From: an uncultured Paracoccaceae bacterium
Lineage (GTDB): Bacteria > Pseudomonadota > Alphaproteobacteria > Rhodobacterales > Rhodobacteraceae
Assembly (NCBI GenBank): GCA_947488605.1
Contig: CANKZJ010000001.1
Location: 62,001-126,000 of the forward strand
Direction of reading: 5' to 3'
DNA length: 64,000 bases
This document shows, in pieces, positions 36,275 through 44,948 of the stretch. The translations under genes and the position numbers were made by a program. Positions within the stretch are counted from its first letter, which is position 1, and every line of letters begins with the position of its first letter. The notes beneath the pieces were generated by a model. It was not told the DNA's origin. It searched no databases and saw only the letters and a list, made by a program, of their open reading frames with translations.

Positions 36275-37275
36275 TCCTGACGCAAACCCTGCGCATCAAA
36301 CTTATGGATCTGCGTGCTATCGGGTGTCAGGTAAATCTTGTCACCGTGGCGGACCTCGATGTCACCTGTGATCCGCACTGTCATCATATCCACAAGACCA
36401 GTGTTGTGGACGTGGATAAACGTATCAGAGCCAAGATGCTCGGCTACACCAACGGTGCCTTCCCAAAGACCCTCGGTCTTGGAAACGGACAGGTGCTCTG
36501 GGCGGACACCAATGGTTGCTGCCCCGTGTTTTTGTGCCTCGGGCCCGTCAATCAGGTTCATTTTTGGCGAACCGATAAAGCCTGCCACAAACCTGTTGCG
36601 CGGCTTGTGATAAAGCTCAAGCGGGCTGCCCACTTGCTCAATCACACCAGCCTGTAGAACCACAATCTTATCCGCCATGGTCATGGCTTCGACCTGATCG
36701 TGGGTCACGTAAATCATGGTTGTCTTAAGCTTTTCGTGCAGTTCCATGATCTCAAGGCGCATACCAACACGCAACGCGGCGTCGAGGTTTGAAAGCGGTT
36801 CGTCAAACAAGAAGGCCGCAGGTTCACGCACAATCGCACGACCAATCGCCACACGTTGACGCTGACCACCTGAAAGCTGGCCGGGTTTGCGGTCAAGGTA
36901 ATCGGTCAGGTTCAAAGCACTCGCAGCGGCTTCGATCTTGGCCTTTTGCGATGCCTCATCAATGCCTGCCATTTTCATCGGGAACGCGATGTTCTTGCGT
37001 ACCGACATATGCGGGTAAAGCGCATAAGACTGAAACACCATCGCCAAGCCGCGTTTCGCAGGTGGCAGTGCTGTAGCGTCTTTATCATCAATCGCGATAT
37101 TGCCCGATGTCGTATCTTCGAGGCCTGCAATCAGACGCAATAGCGTTGATTTACCGCAACCGGATGGCCCAACAAAGACAACGAATTCACCTTCATTGAT
37201 ATCAAGATCCAGTGGCGGGATCACCTGTACGTCACCAAAGCTTTTGGTAACCTGGTTTAAGCTAATCTGTCCCAT
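36271..37275 (-). CDS. smoK: Polyol ABC transporter ATP-binding protein
   Basis: A 334-residue MalK-type ATPase: Walker [11 protein letters not shown]-loop [10 protein letters not shown], signature [14 protein letters not shown], Walker [13 protein letters not shown]-loop VTHDQVEAM, and a C-terminal TOBE domain (about 235-334, GVRPEHLSV). It energises import through SmoFG. The ATG at 37275 overlaps the smoG stop (TAATG). An upstream in-frame extension lies inside smoG and lacks homology. It ends overlapping smoS. Confidence 0.94.
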   Translation of the reverse strand: MGQISLNQVTKSFGDVQVIPPLDLDINEGEFVVFVGPSGCGKSTLLRLIAGLEDTTSGNIAIDDKDATALPPAKRGLAMVFQSYALYPHMSVRKNIAFPMKMAGIDEASQKAKIEAAASALNLTDYLDRKPGQLSGGQRQRVAIGRAIVREPAAFLFDEPLSNLDAALRVGMRLEIMELHEKLKTTMIYVTHDQVEAMTMADKIVVLQAGVIEQVGSPLELYHKPRNRFVAGFIGSPKMNLIDGPEAQKHGAATIGVRPEHLSVSKTEGLWEGTVGVAEHLGSDTFIHVHNTGLVDMMTVRITGDIEVRHGDKIYLTPDSTQIHKFDAQGLRQE

Positions 37276-38105
37276 TATTTTACGGCTCCGAATGTGAGGC
37301 CCCGAACGAGCTGTTTCTGTGAGAACCAACCCATGATCAGGATTGGTGCGATGGCCATCGTAGAGGCCGCACTAAGTTTCGCGTAGAAGAGACCCTCTGG
37401 GCTGGAATAGCTGGCAATGAAGGCCGTCAATGGTGCTGCTTGCGCTGCAGTCAGGTTCAAGGTCCAGAATGCTTCGTTCCAGGCAAGAATGAAGTTCAAC
37501 AACAATGTCGACGCAATCCCGGGAATGGCCATTGGTGTGAGGACATAAAGGATCTCGGATTTAAGACCTGCGCCGTCCATCCGTGCCGCTTCCAGAATTT
37601 CCGCAGGAATTTCGCGGAAGTATGTGTAAAGCATCCACACGATAATCGGCAGGTTGATCAGCATCAAAATGAAGGTCAGACCATAAACGTTGTCGAGCAG
37701 CCCAAGCTGAATGAATAGCAGGTAGATCGGGTAAAGCACACCCACGGCTGGCAACATCTTGGTTGAGAGCATCCAGAGCAGGATGTCTTTGGTGCGCCGC
37801 GACGGGACAAAGGCCATCGACCAAGCCGCCGGGATCGCGATCATGATACCAAGGATCGTTGATCCGCCGGCAATGATGATCGAGTTCCACAAGAAGCGGC
37901 CATAGTTCGACCGTTCCATCACTGTGCTGTAGTTTTCCGTTGTCCAATCAAAGAACAAAAAGATTGGCGGATCACTGATAGCCTGCGCTTCGGTTTTGAA
38001 GCTGGTCAAGATGGTCCACAAGATTGGAAAGAAAATCAGCAGACCGATAATCCAAGCAAACGTCGTGTTGATCGCTTTGCGTTGAGTAGTAACTGCACGT
38101 GCCAT
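37275..38105 (-). CDS. smoG: Polyol ABC transporter permease (MalG type)
   Basis: A 276-residue inner-membrane permease with six predicted helices and the EAA loop ([23 protein letters not shown]) that docks on SmoK. The N-terminus has one helix after a basic start ([22 protein letters not shown]), as in MalG-like proteins. A strong GGAGG site lies 8 nt before the ATG. It pairs with SmoF. Confidence 0.93.
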   Translation of the reverse strand: MARAVTTQRKAINTTFAWIIGLLIFFPILWTILTSFKTEAQAISDPPIFLFFDWTTENYSTVMERSNYGRFLWNSIIIAGGSTILGIMIAIPAAWSMAFVPSRRTKDILLWMLSTKMLPAVGVLYPIYLLFIQLGLLDNVYGLTFILMLINLPIIVWMLYTYFREIPAEILEAARMDGAGLKSEILYVLTPMAIPGIASTLLLNFILAWNEAFWTLNLTAAQAAPLTAFIASYSSPEGLFYAKLSAASTMAIAPILIMGWFSQKQLVRGLTFGAVK

Positions 38106-38119
38106 TTGTCGCCCCTCCC

Positions 38120-38995
38120 TTAGTTATCGAGGTTCTTGCCGACGATGCGCATCAAGAAGAGCGCAACGATATTGGCAAGGATGATTGCGTAGACGCCGCC
38201 AGCAGATCCCAATCCGATATTCTGGCTTTCCAGAACACGTTGGAAGATCAGATACGACAGGGTTCGGGTACCGAATGCACCACCGGTGGTCACGAAGATC
38301 TCTGCAAAAATCGCCAGCAGAAAGATCGTCTGAATAAGCACCACAATCGTAATCGCACGGCCTAAGTGTGGCAGCGTGATGTAGGCGAAGCGTGAGAGCG
38401 GCGATGCGCCATCCATTTCAGCTGCCTCAAGCTGCTCGCTGTCCAAAGACTGAATAGCAGTCAACAGGATCAGCGTTGCGAATGGCAACCATTGCCACGA
38501 CACGATCATGACAATTGATGGAATTGCGGCGTCAGACAGCCAACTAACCGGTTCAGCGCCAAATAACCGCCATAGATGCGAGAATAAGCCGTTCGTCGGG
38601 TCCATGAAGATGTTCTTCCAGACCAATGCAGACACTGTCGGCATAACAAAGAAAGGTGCGATGACAAGGATGCGAACGACGCCTTGGCCCCACATCGGTT
38701 GGTCCAGCAAGATCGCCAGTAAGACACCAAGGACAATGGTGATCACCAGAACACTGCCTAGAATAATAAGCGTTGTCGTAACCGCAGGCCAGAAAGAGCT
38801 GGATGTGACAAAGCGGACATAGTTATCGAAACCGGTCCAACCTTGGTCACCGCCACGCAGTGGCAGGTATGTCCGGAAAGAAAACCAAACTGTCATTGTC
38901 AGCGGGACGAGCATCCATCCCAGGAGCAAGATTACTGCGGGCGCCATCATCAGACGGGCGGCAGAGCGTGAAGCTTTGGTGGCCATTGGATACAT
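38120..38995 (-). CDS. smoF: Polyol ABC transporter permease (MalF type)
   Basis: A 291-residue permease with six predicted helices and the EAA loop LEAAEMDGASPLSRFAYITLPHL. Short MalF-like form without the large periplasmic P2 loop. The ATG at 38995 has GGAG 4 nt upstream; one at 38986 is the alternative. It lies 115 nt after smoE, separated by a strong hairpin, and 14 nt before smoG. Confidence 0.93.
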   Translation of the reverse strand: MYPMATKASRSAARLMMAPAVILLLGWMLVPLTMTVWFSFRTYLPLRGGDQGWTGFDNYVRFVTSSSFWPAVTTTLIILGSVLVITIVLGVLLAILLDQPMWGQGVVRILVIAPFFVMPTVSALVWKNIFMDPTNGLFSHLWRLFGAEPVSWLSDAAIPSIVMIVSWQWLPFATLILLTAIQSLDSEQLEAAEMDGASPLSRFAYITLPHLGRAITIVVLIQTIFLLAIFAEIFVTTGGAFGTRTLSYLIFQRVLESQNIGLGSAGGVYAIILANIVALFLMRIVGKNLDN

Positions 38996-39060
38996 CTCCG
39001 CTGTTTGTAGACGTGCAGCCTACATCGGATTGAATGAAATGTCGCAAATTTTGGAGGGTG

Positions 39061-39091
39061 TCTGGTGGGCCGCAGACAGCGGCCCACCAGA
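39061..39091 (-). repeat. Perfect 13-bp hairpin between smoE and smoF
   Basis: A 13-bp uninterrupted stem (39061-39073 with 39079-39091) and a 5-nt loop. No U-run follows on the minus strand, so it is unlikely to be a full terminator. It probably shields the 3' end of the smoE message, letting the binding protein be made in excess of the permeases, as known for malE-malF type operons. Confidence 0.8.
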
Positions 39092-39110
39092 TTATTGCAA
39101 GGGTGCGAGC

Positions 39111-40424
39111 TTAGCGGTAGCCGGCTGCTTCCATTGCTTCGTTTGTGATCGCCTGAGCTTTTGCCAGTGCTTCGTCGATGGTCTGCTGACCAGCGTAAGC
39201 TGCTGAGAACTCTTGGCTGACTTCGGACGCAATACCCGCAAACTCTGGGATCGCAGCGAACTGGATGCCAACATATGGGCTTGGGTCAACTGTGCTGTCT
39301 GTTGGGTCAGCTGACAGGATTGAGTCCAGTGTCATCTGCGCAAATGGAACAGCTTGGTAGTTTGGGTTTTCGTACAGTGATGTACGTGCACCTGGAGGTA
39401 CGTTTGCCCAACCTTCGTTCGCTGCAACAAGGTCAATGTAGCCCTTGCCTGTCGCCCATTCGATGAACGTCTTAGCTTCGTCTACTTGCTGTGTACCGGC
39501 AGGAATGGCCAGTGCCCATGCCCAGAGCCAGTTAGAGCGCTTGCCCATACCGTTGTCTGGTGCCAGTGCGAAACCAACACTATCAGCTACAGTTGAATCG
39601 TCGCCAGTTACGAAAGAAGCCGCAACAGTCGCGTCAATCCACATGCCGCACTTGCCTTGGTTAAACAGGGACAGGTTTTCGTTGAAACCGTTTGTTGCGT
39701 AACCAGCAGGACCTGAATCGTCCATCATGTTCTTGAAGAAGTTCAGTGTGTCGGACCACTCACGTGTGTCAAACTGTGCATTCCACTCTTCGTCGAACCA
39801 GCGTGCGCCGAAAGAGTTGGACATTGCTGTGATGAACGCGCCGCCTTCACCCCAACCAGCTTTACCGCGCAGGCAAATGCCGTTGATGTCAGCATCACGG
39901 TCAGTCATCTCACGCGCCGCATTGGCGATGAATGCCCAGCTTGGTGCAGTTGGCATCTCAAGACCGGCAGCTTCCATAAGGTCGGTGCGGTACATGATCA
40001 TTGAGCTTTCACCATAGAATGGTGCAGCAAAAAGTGTGCCCTCGTGGGACAGACCACCAGCCATTGCAGGCAGGATATCGCCAGCATCATACTCAGCAGA
40101 CAGATCATCCAATGGGACGAGCCATTCGTTGGCACCCCAGATTGGTGTTTCGTACATGCCGATTGTCATGATGTCGAACTGGCCACCGTTTGTGGTGATG
40201 TCAGTTGTAACGCGCTGACGCAGGACGTTCTCTTCGAGTGTTACCCACTCAACGGCGATGCCTGATTCAGCTGTAAATTGGTCTGTGTAGCCCTGCATAC
40301 GGATCATATCGCCGTTGTTGACGGTCGCGATTGTGATTGTTGCAGAATGGCCGTCAGCGAACGCGCTGCTAGCCGTGATAAGCGACAACGCTGTCGCCGC
40401 ACGAAGTGTGCTCTTGAAAGACAT
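39111..40424 (-). CDS. smoE: Polyol-binding periplasmic protein
   Basis: A 437-residue family 1 extracellular solute-binding protein with a clear signal peptide (MSFKSTLRAATALSLITASSAFADG, cleavage near residue 23). Segments such as GINGICLRGKAGWGEGGAF and the WIDATVAASFV region fit sorbitol/mannitol-binding proteins. The ATG at 40424 has an AGGGAGG site upstream; the longer open frame is 5' leader. It is the first transport gene, downstream of the lacI-type regulator and the palindromic operator. Confidence 0.92.
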   Translation of the reverse strand: MSFKSTLRAATALSLITASSAFADGHSATITIATVNNGDMIRMQGYTDQFTAESGIAVEWVTLEENVLRQRVTTDITTNGGQFDIMTIGMYETPIWGANEWLVPLDDLSAEYDAGDILPAMAGGLSHEGTLFAAPFYGESSMIMYRTDLMEAAGLEMPTAPSWAFIANAAREMTDRDADINGICLRGKAGWGEGGAFITAMSNSFGARWFDEEWNAQFDTREWSDTLNFFKNMMDDSGPAGYATNGFNENLSLFNQGKCGMWIDATVAASFVTGDDSTVADSVGFALAPDNGMGKRSNWLWAWALAIPAGTQQVDEAKTFIEWATGKGYIDLVAANEGWANVPPGARTSLYENPNYQAVPFAQMTLDSILSADPTDSTVDPSPYVGIQFAAIPEFAGIASEVSQEFSAAYAGQQTIDEALAKAQAITNEAMEAAGYR

Positions 40425-40458
40425 CCGATTCCTCCCTGGTGTTGGACGTAATGGAGAT

Positions 40459-40487
40459 AGGCTAGGGTCAGATCGACGCGGCGTCAA
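40459..40487 (-). promoter_or_regulatory. Putative promoter of the smo operon
   Basis: Minus-strand -35 TTGACG (plus 40482-40487), 17-nt spacer, weak -10 TAGCCT (plus 40459-40464), 35 nt before the smoE start. It sits immediately downstream of the 14-bp palindrome. The weak -10 makes this tentative. Confidence 0.4.
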
Positions 40488-40494
40488 CAAATAA

Positions 40495-40508
40495 TTTACG
40501 CGCGTAAA
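40495..40508. promoter_or_regulatory. LacI-family operator, perfect palindrome TTTACGCGCGTAAA
   Basis: A perfect 14-bp palindrome with central CG, the form typical of LacI/GalR operators. It lies between the lacI-type gene stop and the smoE start, next to the candidate promoter. The regulator encoded directly upstream is the obvious binder (inference). Confidence 0.75.
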
Positions 40509-40519
40509 GATTTAGCATT

Positions 40520-41545
40520 TCACGCGGAGTCGCGCATCAGCAGTTTTCCCTCAAAACGCGTGCTAGACCAAGGTGATAAGGTGCCTTCGATAGCCGCGAA
40601 CAAAGTATCCGCCGCCTCTTTGGAAACCGCATCATAGTCATGCGCAACGGTTGTCAGCGGTGGGCAAGTAAAGCGGGCATAAGGGTGATTATCTTGACCC
40701 GCGATACGAATCGCACAGTCTTCTCCCCTGCCCACCCGCAGGCCTTTCTCATAACACGCTGTCAGAAGACCAATCGCCAGACGGTCATTGCTGCACAATA
40801 CTGTACCAGTCGTAAATAGGCCCTGCTCAATCGCGTTATGACCACCTAAACGCCCGATTTCCTCAAACTCCCAGCCGCCCCCTTCGACGGAAATGACGTG
40901 CGGCTCATAGCCGAAGTCTTCCATTGCTGTCAGATAGCTTTGCCTGCGGCGGTGCGCATTCGGGTTCGCCGGTGTTTTCATCTCGAAAAACGATGGGGGC
41001 TCGCCCGTGCGGCATAGATAGTCCGTGATATGAGACGTGAACTGGTAGTTGTCAGACCCCACAAAAGCGATCCCGAACTCCTCTACGTTGCTATCAAAGA
41101 TCAAGGTAGGCACGGCTTTACAGAACCGCTCAAGCACGCGGCGGTCGGTGCCGCGTCCAAGCGGCGCCAGCAAGACACCCGCAGGTTTCAGCGACAAAAG
41201 ACTATCGAGAATATCGCTTTCGTGCGCCGGTTCACCGTGCGAGCCATAAAGCGTGGGCCGGTATCCCTCGTCGATGCAGCGCTGTTCCAGGTTGCGGGCG
41301 ATTTCTGCGAAGAACGGATCAGCGAGATATGGCACCACAATGCCGACATTTTTTGTCAGCTTCCGGTTTTGGTTCATTGCGTAGATATTGGGGCGATAAT
41401 CATACTTCTCAATCGCGGCTTCGATCCGTTCACGCGTCGACGTGCGGACACTTTCGGGATCATGAAAGTACTTTGAAACCGTGGGACGGGAAATGCCACT
41501 GACAGCGGCAAACTCTTCCATGTTCTTGATCCTTACCGCGTCCAT
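40520..41545 (-). CDS. LacI family transcriptional regulator of the polyol operon
   Basis: A 341-residue regulator. The N-terminal LacI helix-turn-helix (NMEEFAAVSGISRPTVSKYFHD) and hinge (YRPNIYAMNQNRKLTKNVGIVVPYL) are clear, followed by a periplasmic-binding-protein-like sensor domain. The ATG at 41545 has AAAGGG 6 nt upstream; a TTG at 41560 is the alternative. It is co-directional with and just upstream of smoE, so it likely represses the operon until a polyol binds, and may control itself: a degenerate copy of the palindrome lies at 41608-41621. Confidence 0.92.
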   Translation of the reverse strand: MDAVRIKNMEEFAAVSGISRPTVSKYFHDPESVRTSTRERIEAAIEKYDYRPNIYAMNQNRKLTKNVGIVVPYLADPFFAEIARNLEQRCIDEGYRPTLYGSHGEPAHESDILDSLLSLKPAGVLLAPLGRGTDRRVLERFCKAVPTLIFDSNVEEFGIAFVGSDNYQFTSHITDYLCRTGEPPSFFEMKTPANPNAHRRRQSYLTAMEDFGYEPHVISVEGGGWEFEEIGRLGGHNAIEQGLFTTGTVLCSNDRLAIGLLTACYEKGLRVGRGEDCAIRIAGQDNHPYARFTCPPLTTVAHDYDAVSKEAADTLFAAIEGTLSPWSSTRFEGKLLMRDSA

Positions 41546-41692
41546 TACGGGCCCTTTCAAAAGTCATCACTTGCAAACTTAAGAATCCACAATGTCGATA
41601 CTCTTTCTTGTCGCGCGCAAAAAATCAACTCTGGAATGCAAAGTTTGATGATCGTGGCCAGGATCTAGGCGAAAACGTGTGCGGAGCGGCTG

Positions 41693-42541
41693 TCAGCCCG
41701 CCCCGCTGAGACGCGCCGATCTGCGTCGCAGCGCTTCGAGCGTAAAGAGCATCGCAGCCGAAAGAACGACAAGCAGGGTCGCGACAGCCAAAATCGTCGG
41801 GTTGATCTGTTCGCGCAATCCCGAGAACATTTGCCGTGGAATTGTGCGCTGTTCTGGACCGGCAAGGAACAGCACCAGAACAACCTCGTCAAACGACGTC
41901 ACAAAAGCGAACAACCCGCCAGAGATAACACCGGGGCGGATCAAAGGGATCACGACATCCCAGAACACTTTGAGCGGTGACGCGCCAAGGCTCAGCCCCG
42001 CAACAAAGAGCGAGCGGTCAAACCCGCTTAGCGTCGCGGTGACCGTAATGATCACAAAAGGCACGCCGAGGGCCGCGTGGGCGATGATCAGGCCCGCAAA
42101 TGTGCCAACCAGATTAAACTGCGTGTAGAAAAAGAACATGCCTGCCGCGATAATGATCAGCGGCACAATCATTGGTGACAGCAATAGCGCTGTGATCAGC
42201 CGCTTGTAAGGCATCCAAGGTGATGCCAATCCAACGGCAGCCAATGTGCCAAGTGTCGTGGCTATTAACGCAGCAGCGATACCCACGACAAAGCTGTTGC
42301 GGATCGCAATGCGCCATTTTTGATCGTCGATAATCTCTTGATACCAGCGCATCGAATATGCCTCTGGATCAAGCGAAAGCATGCCTTCGGTGAAGGTAAA
42401 GAATGGCTGCGCATTGAAGGATAGCGGCATGATCACGATGATTGGCAGCATTAAGAACAGCAGGACCAAAAACGCGGTGACACGCAAACCGTAGTGCCCT
42501 GCAATGTGCCAGAATGAATAATATTCAGGGAAACGCTTCAT
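41693..42541 (-). CDS. Spermidine/putrescine-type ABC permease (PotC-like)
   Basis: A 282-residue permease with six predicted helices and the EAA-loop FVAGLSLGASPLKVFWDVVIPLI. It belongs to the PotC-like group that imports polyamines, opines or related cations. It follows the larger permease after 3 nt and ends the operon. The substrate is not determined by this subunit. Confidence 0.9.
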   Translation of the reverse strand: MKRFPEYYSFWHIAGHYGLRVTAFLVLLFLMLPIIVIMPLSFNAQPFFTFTEGMLSLDPEAYSMRWYQEIIDDQKWRIAIRNSFVVGIAAALIATTLGTLAAVGLASPWMPYKRLITALLLSPMIVPLIIIAAGMFFFYTQFNLVGTFAGLIIAHAALGVPFVIITVTATLSGFDRSLFVAGLSLGASPLKVFWDVVIPLIRPGVISGGLFAFVTSFDEVVLVLFLAGPEQRTIPRQMFSGLREQINPTILAVATLLVVLSAAMLFTLEALRRRSARLSGAG

Positions 42542-42544
42542 GAT

Positions 42545-43786
42545 CTATCCCAGCTTCAGGTTGTCGGTGCCGACAAAGCGGTCGAACAACCAGTAAAGGA
42601 CTAGGATCAGCACCAGCAGAAGCGACCCCAAAGCCGCCGCAAGTTCCCAGTTGTTGGACACTTGCATGTGGAACGCGATGATGTTCGAGATCATTTGCCC
42701 GTCGGTACCGCCCACCAAAGCTGGCGTGATGTAGTAGCCAATAGAGATGATGAAGACCAAAAGCGCGCCCGCAGACAGACCCGGCAAGCTCATCGGTAAG
42801 TAAATCTTGGACCAGGCCCCAAGCGGCGTACTGCCCATTGAAATTGCGGCGCGCATATAACTGCTATCGATGCCGCGCATCACCGCATAAAGCGGCAAGA
42901 CCATGAACGGCAGCAGGATATGTGTCATCGCAAGGATGGTAGAAAATTCATTGTACAATAGCTGAAGTGGATCATCGATGATGCCAAACCATTGCAGCGT
43001 GGAATTCACCACGCCACCCGTTTGCAGCAACGCAATCCATGCAGTCGTGCGCACCAAAAGCGATGTCCAAAACGGCAACAGCACGAATACCATCAGAAAA
43101 TTCGCTAAACTGCTCGACGCGTGGGCCATGAAAAAAGCAAGCGGATACCCCAAGACGATTGTCAATCCGGTGATGATCAGCGCCATTTTCAGGGTCTTGG
43201 TATAAAGCTGTACGTAAATCTGCGTATCGCGTTGAACGATGTTACCATCCCGATCGCGCTCAAGATCAACAGACGTCAGGTAGTAGCTGGATGAGTAAAT
43301 CGGCCCCGCATCGCGTATCGCGCGCCATGTCGCGGCTTCCCCCCAGCGCGCGTTCGCCTCAAGCAGCATAGCAGCCCCATTCGCCGCAATCTCGGCATCG
43401 TCAACGCGGCGCAACGCGCGTGCGGTGGATTTCGTAACGCTCGACATGCCGGGCAATGCGCGGTTGATTTCATCAGCAAGCTGGCCAGACGTGCGGTCAT
43501 TGGCCATGCGTTTCATGTCAGCCGCAAACTGGATCAAAACGGCATCATCGGGCACGCCTTCACCGGACCAATCCTCGAGCGCTGCGAGTGTTTGCGGGAT
43601 CAAATTTGCAACAGTCGGGTTATGGACGCTGCGGTAAAGCATTGTGGCAATCGGGGCCACAAAAGCGAAAATCAGAAAGACCAGCAAAGGCACCACAAAG
43701 AAGAACGCTTGCAGGCGCCGCTTGCGCACTTCACGGGCAGCGTTGCGGGCGTCTTCGGGGGCTAGGTTTTGGGTCATGCTGGCCAT
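42545..43786 (-). CDS. Spermidine/putrescine-type ABC permease (PotB-like) with large periplasmic insert
   Basis: A 413-residue permease, about 125 residues longer than ordinary PotB. TM1 is at about 28-50 and the remaining helices start near 198. The segment between (about 52-194) is a soluble, charged insert expected in the periplasm. The EAA loop is YMRAAISMGSTPLGAWSKIYLPM. The insert may contact the binding protein or substrate. The start could be ATG 43786 or 43777. It follows the binding-protein gene after a hairpin. Confidence 0.88.
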   Translation of the reverse strand: MASMTQNLAPEDARNAAREVRKRRLQAFFFVVPLLVFLIFAFVAPIATMLYRSVHNPTVANLIPQTLAALEDWSGEGVPDDAVLIQFAADMKRMANDRTSGQLADEINRALPGMSSVTKSTARALRRVDDAEIAANGAAMLLEANARWGEAATWRAIRDAGPIYSSSYYLTSVDLERDRDGNIVQRDTQIYVQLYTKTLKMALIITGLTIVLGYPLAFFMAHASSSLANFLMVFVLLPFWTSLLVRTTAWIALLQTGGVVNSTLQWFGIIDDPLQLLYNEFSTILAMTHILLPFMVLPLYAVMRGIDSSYMRAAISMGSTPLGAWSKIYLPMSLPGLSAGALLVFIISIGYYITPALVGGTDGQMISNIIAFHMQVSNNWELAAALGSLLLVLILVLYWLFDRFVGTDNLKLG

Positions 43787-43808
43787 TTTTGACTTTGTTC
43801 TAGAGTGC

Positions 43809-43835
43809 CCCCTGCGCCGGAAACCGGCGCTGGGG
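43809..43835 (-). repeat. Hairpin between the binding-protein and permease genes
   Basis: Stem of 4 bp plus 7 bp separated by one T-T mismatch (43809-43820 with 43824-43835) and a 3-nt loop; the GCGCCGG/CCGGCGC core is very stable. No U-run follows. The position just after the binding-protein gene parallels the smoE-smoF hairpin, suggesting the same differential-expression role. Confidence 0.75.
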
Positions 43836-43843
43836 AAAGCGGC

Positions 43844-44890
43844 TTATTGCAGCAGCCATTCGTTGAACTTCTCGCCAAGGCTTTCGCCAAAGTCAGCCCA
43901 GAAAATACCGTCAGCTTTCAAACCTTCATCAAGGTGTGCTGTTGGCAGATCCTGCTTTACGCTTTCAGGCAAAAGCGCCTGAGCAGAGCGGCGCGTGGGG
44001 CCATAAGCCACATCCTGCATGCCGGACAATGGCACTGTGCGGGTTGCGGATTTGATGAAATCCATCGCCAGATCCATGTTTTCTGTACCCTTCATGATGG
44101 CCCAGACGTCCAAGTCATAGACATGGCTGTCCCAGACAATCTCGAACGGGGCACCATCATCCTGGATCGCAGCAAAGATGCGACCGTTGGCAGATTGCAC
44201 CATCGCGGCACCACCATCGTTTAGCAGAACGGGGGCTTGCGACCAGCTATCGTACCAGACGATGTTCTCTTTGATGGTGTCGAGTTTGGCAAACGCACGC
44301 GCCTGACCTTCATCAGTCGACAACACGTCATAGACATCTTCTGGGGCGACGCCATCAGCAATCAGTGCCCATTCCAAGTTGACTTGTGGGCGCTTGCGCA
44401 AACCACGGTTGCCAGGGAAGGCTTCGACGTCAAAGAATTCCGCGATTGTCTGTGGACCGGGCCCATTTTCGGTATTGGTGGCAAAAACAATAGACCACAC
44501 GATGTTGCCCACGCCGCATTCATTAGCAAGCGCTTCGGGGATAAAGTCGTCAGCCGCCGCAACACCGTCATCGCCAGCAGGCAATACGGATTGGTCGATC
44601 ACTTCTAGATAGCCTTCAGCACAGGCGCGCTCGAGGTCGATCACTTCAACGTCGACCACGTCCCACAAGATGTTCCCTGCTTCGACTTGCGCCTTCATTT
44701 CAGCAATACCGCCGCCATAGTCCTCGAACAGGACATTCACGCCGGTTTCGGCCATGAACGGCTCAATCATGTGCTCCATTTGCGCGGCACCATAAGCACC
44801 ACCAAATGATGTGACCGTCAGGTCTTGGGCCACAAGCGGGCTGGCAGTCAGCGCCGCAGCGGTGGCTAGTAACGTCAGATGTTTCTTCAT
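43844..44890 (-). CDS. Polyamine-type ABC transporter periplasmic binding protein
   Basis: A 348-residue PotD-like binding protein with a signal peptide ending LVAQD (about residue 22). PotD-like features are LTVTSFGGAYGAAQ at the mature N-terminus, ENIVWYDSWSQAPVLLNDGGAAMVQS and WDVVDVEVIDLERACAEGYLE. It may bind polyamines, opines or similar compounds. The ATG at 44890 has GGAGAAACC just upstream; the longer open frame overlaps the ATPase gene. Two Cys could form a disulfide. Confidence 0.9.
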   Translation of the reverse strand: MKKHLTLLATAAALTASPLVAQDLTVTSFGGAYGAAQMEHMIEPFMAETGVNVLFEDYGGGIAEMKAQVEAGNILWDVVDVEVIDLERACAEGYLEVIDQSVLPAGDDGVAAADDFIPEALANECGVGNIVWSIVFATNTENGPGPQTIAEFFDVEAFPGNRGLRKRPQVNLEWALIADGVAPEDVYDVLSTDEGQARAFAKLDTIKENIVWYDSWSQAPVLLNDGGAAMVQSANGRIFAAIQDDGAPFEIVWDSHVYDLDVWAIMKGTENMDLAMDFIKSATRTVPLSGMQDVAYGPTRRSAQALLPESVKQDLPTAHLDEGLKADGIFWADFGESLGEKFNEWLLQ

Positions 44891-44948
44891 CGGTTTCTCC
44901 TTGTCATGTCCGGGTTTTATGCAGGGCCCCGGTTTGCCCTGAAGTCGC

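Noticed and set aside
39061..39091. Transcription terminator after smoE
   Set aside because: The stem is strong but no U-run follows, and downstream genes smoFGK need expression; 3' end protection is more likely.
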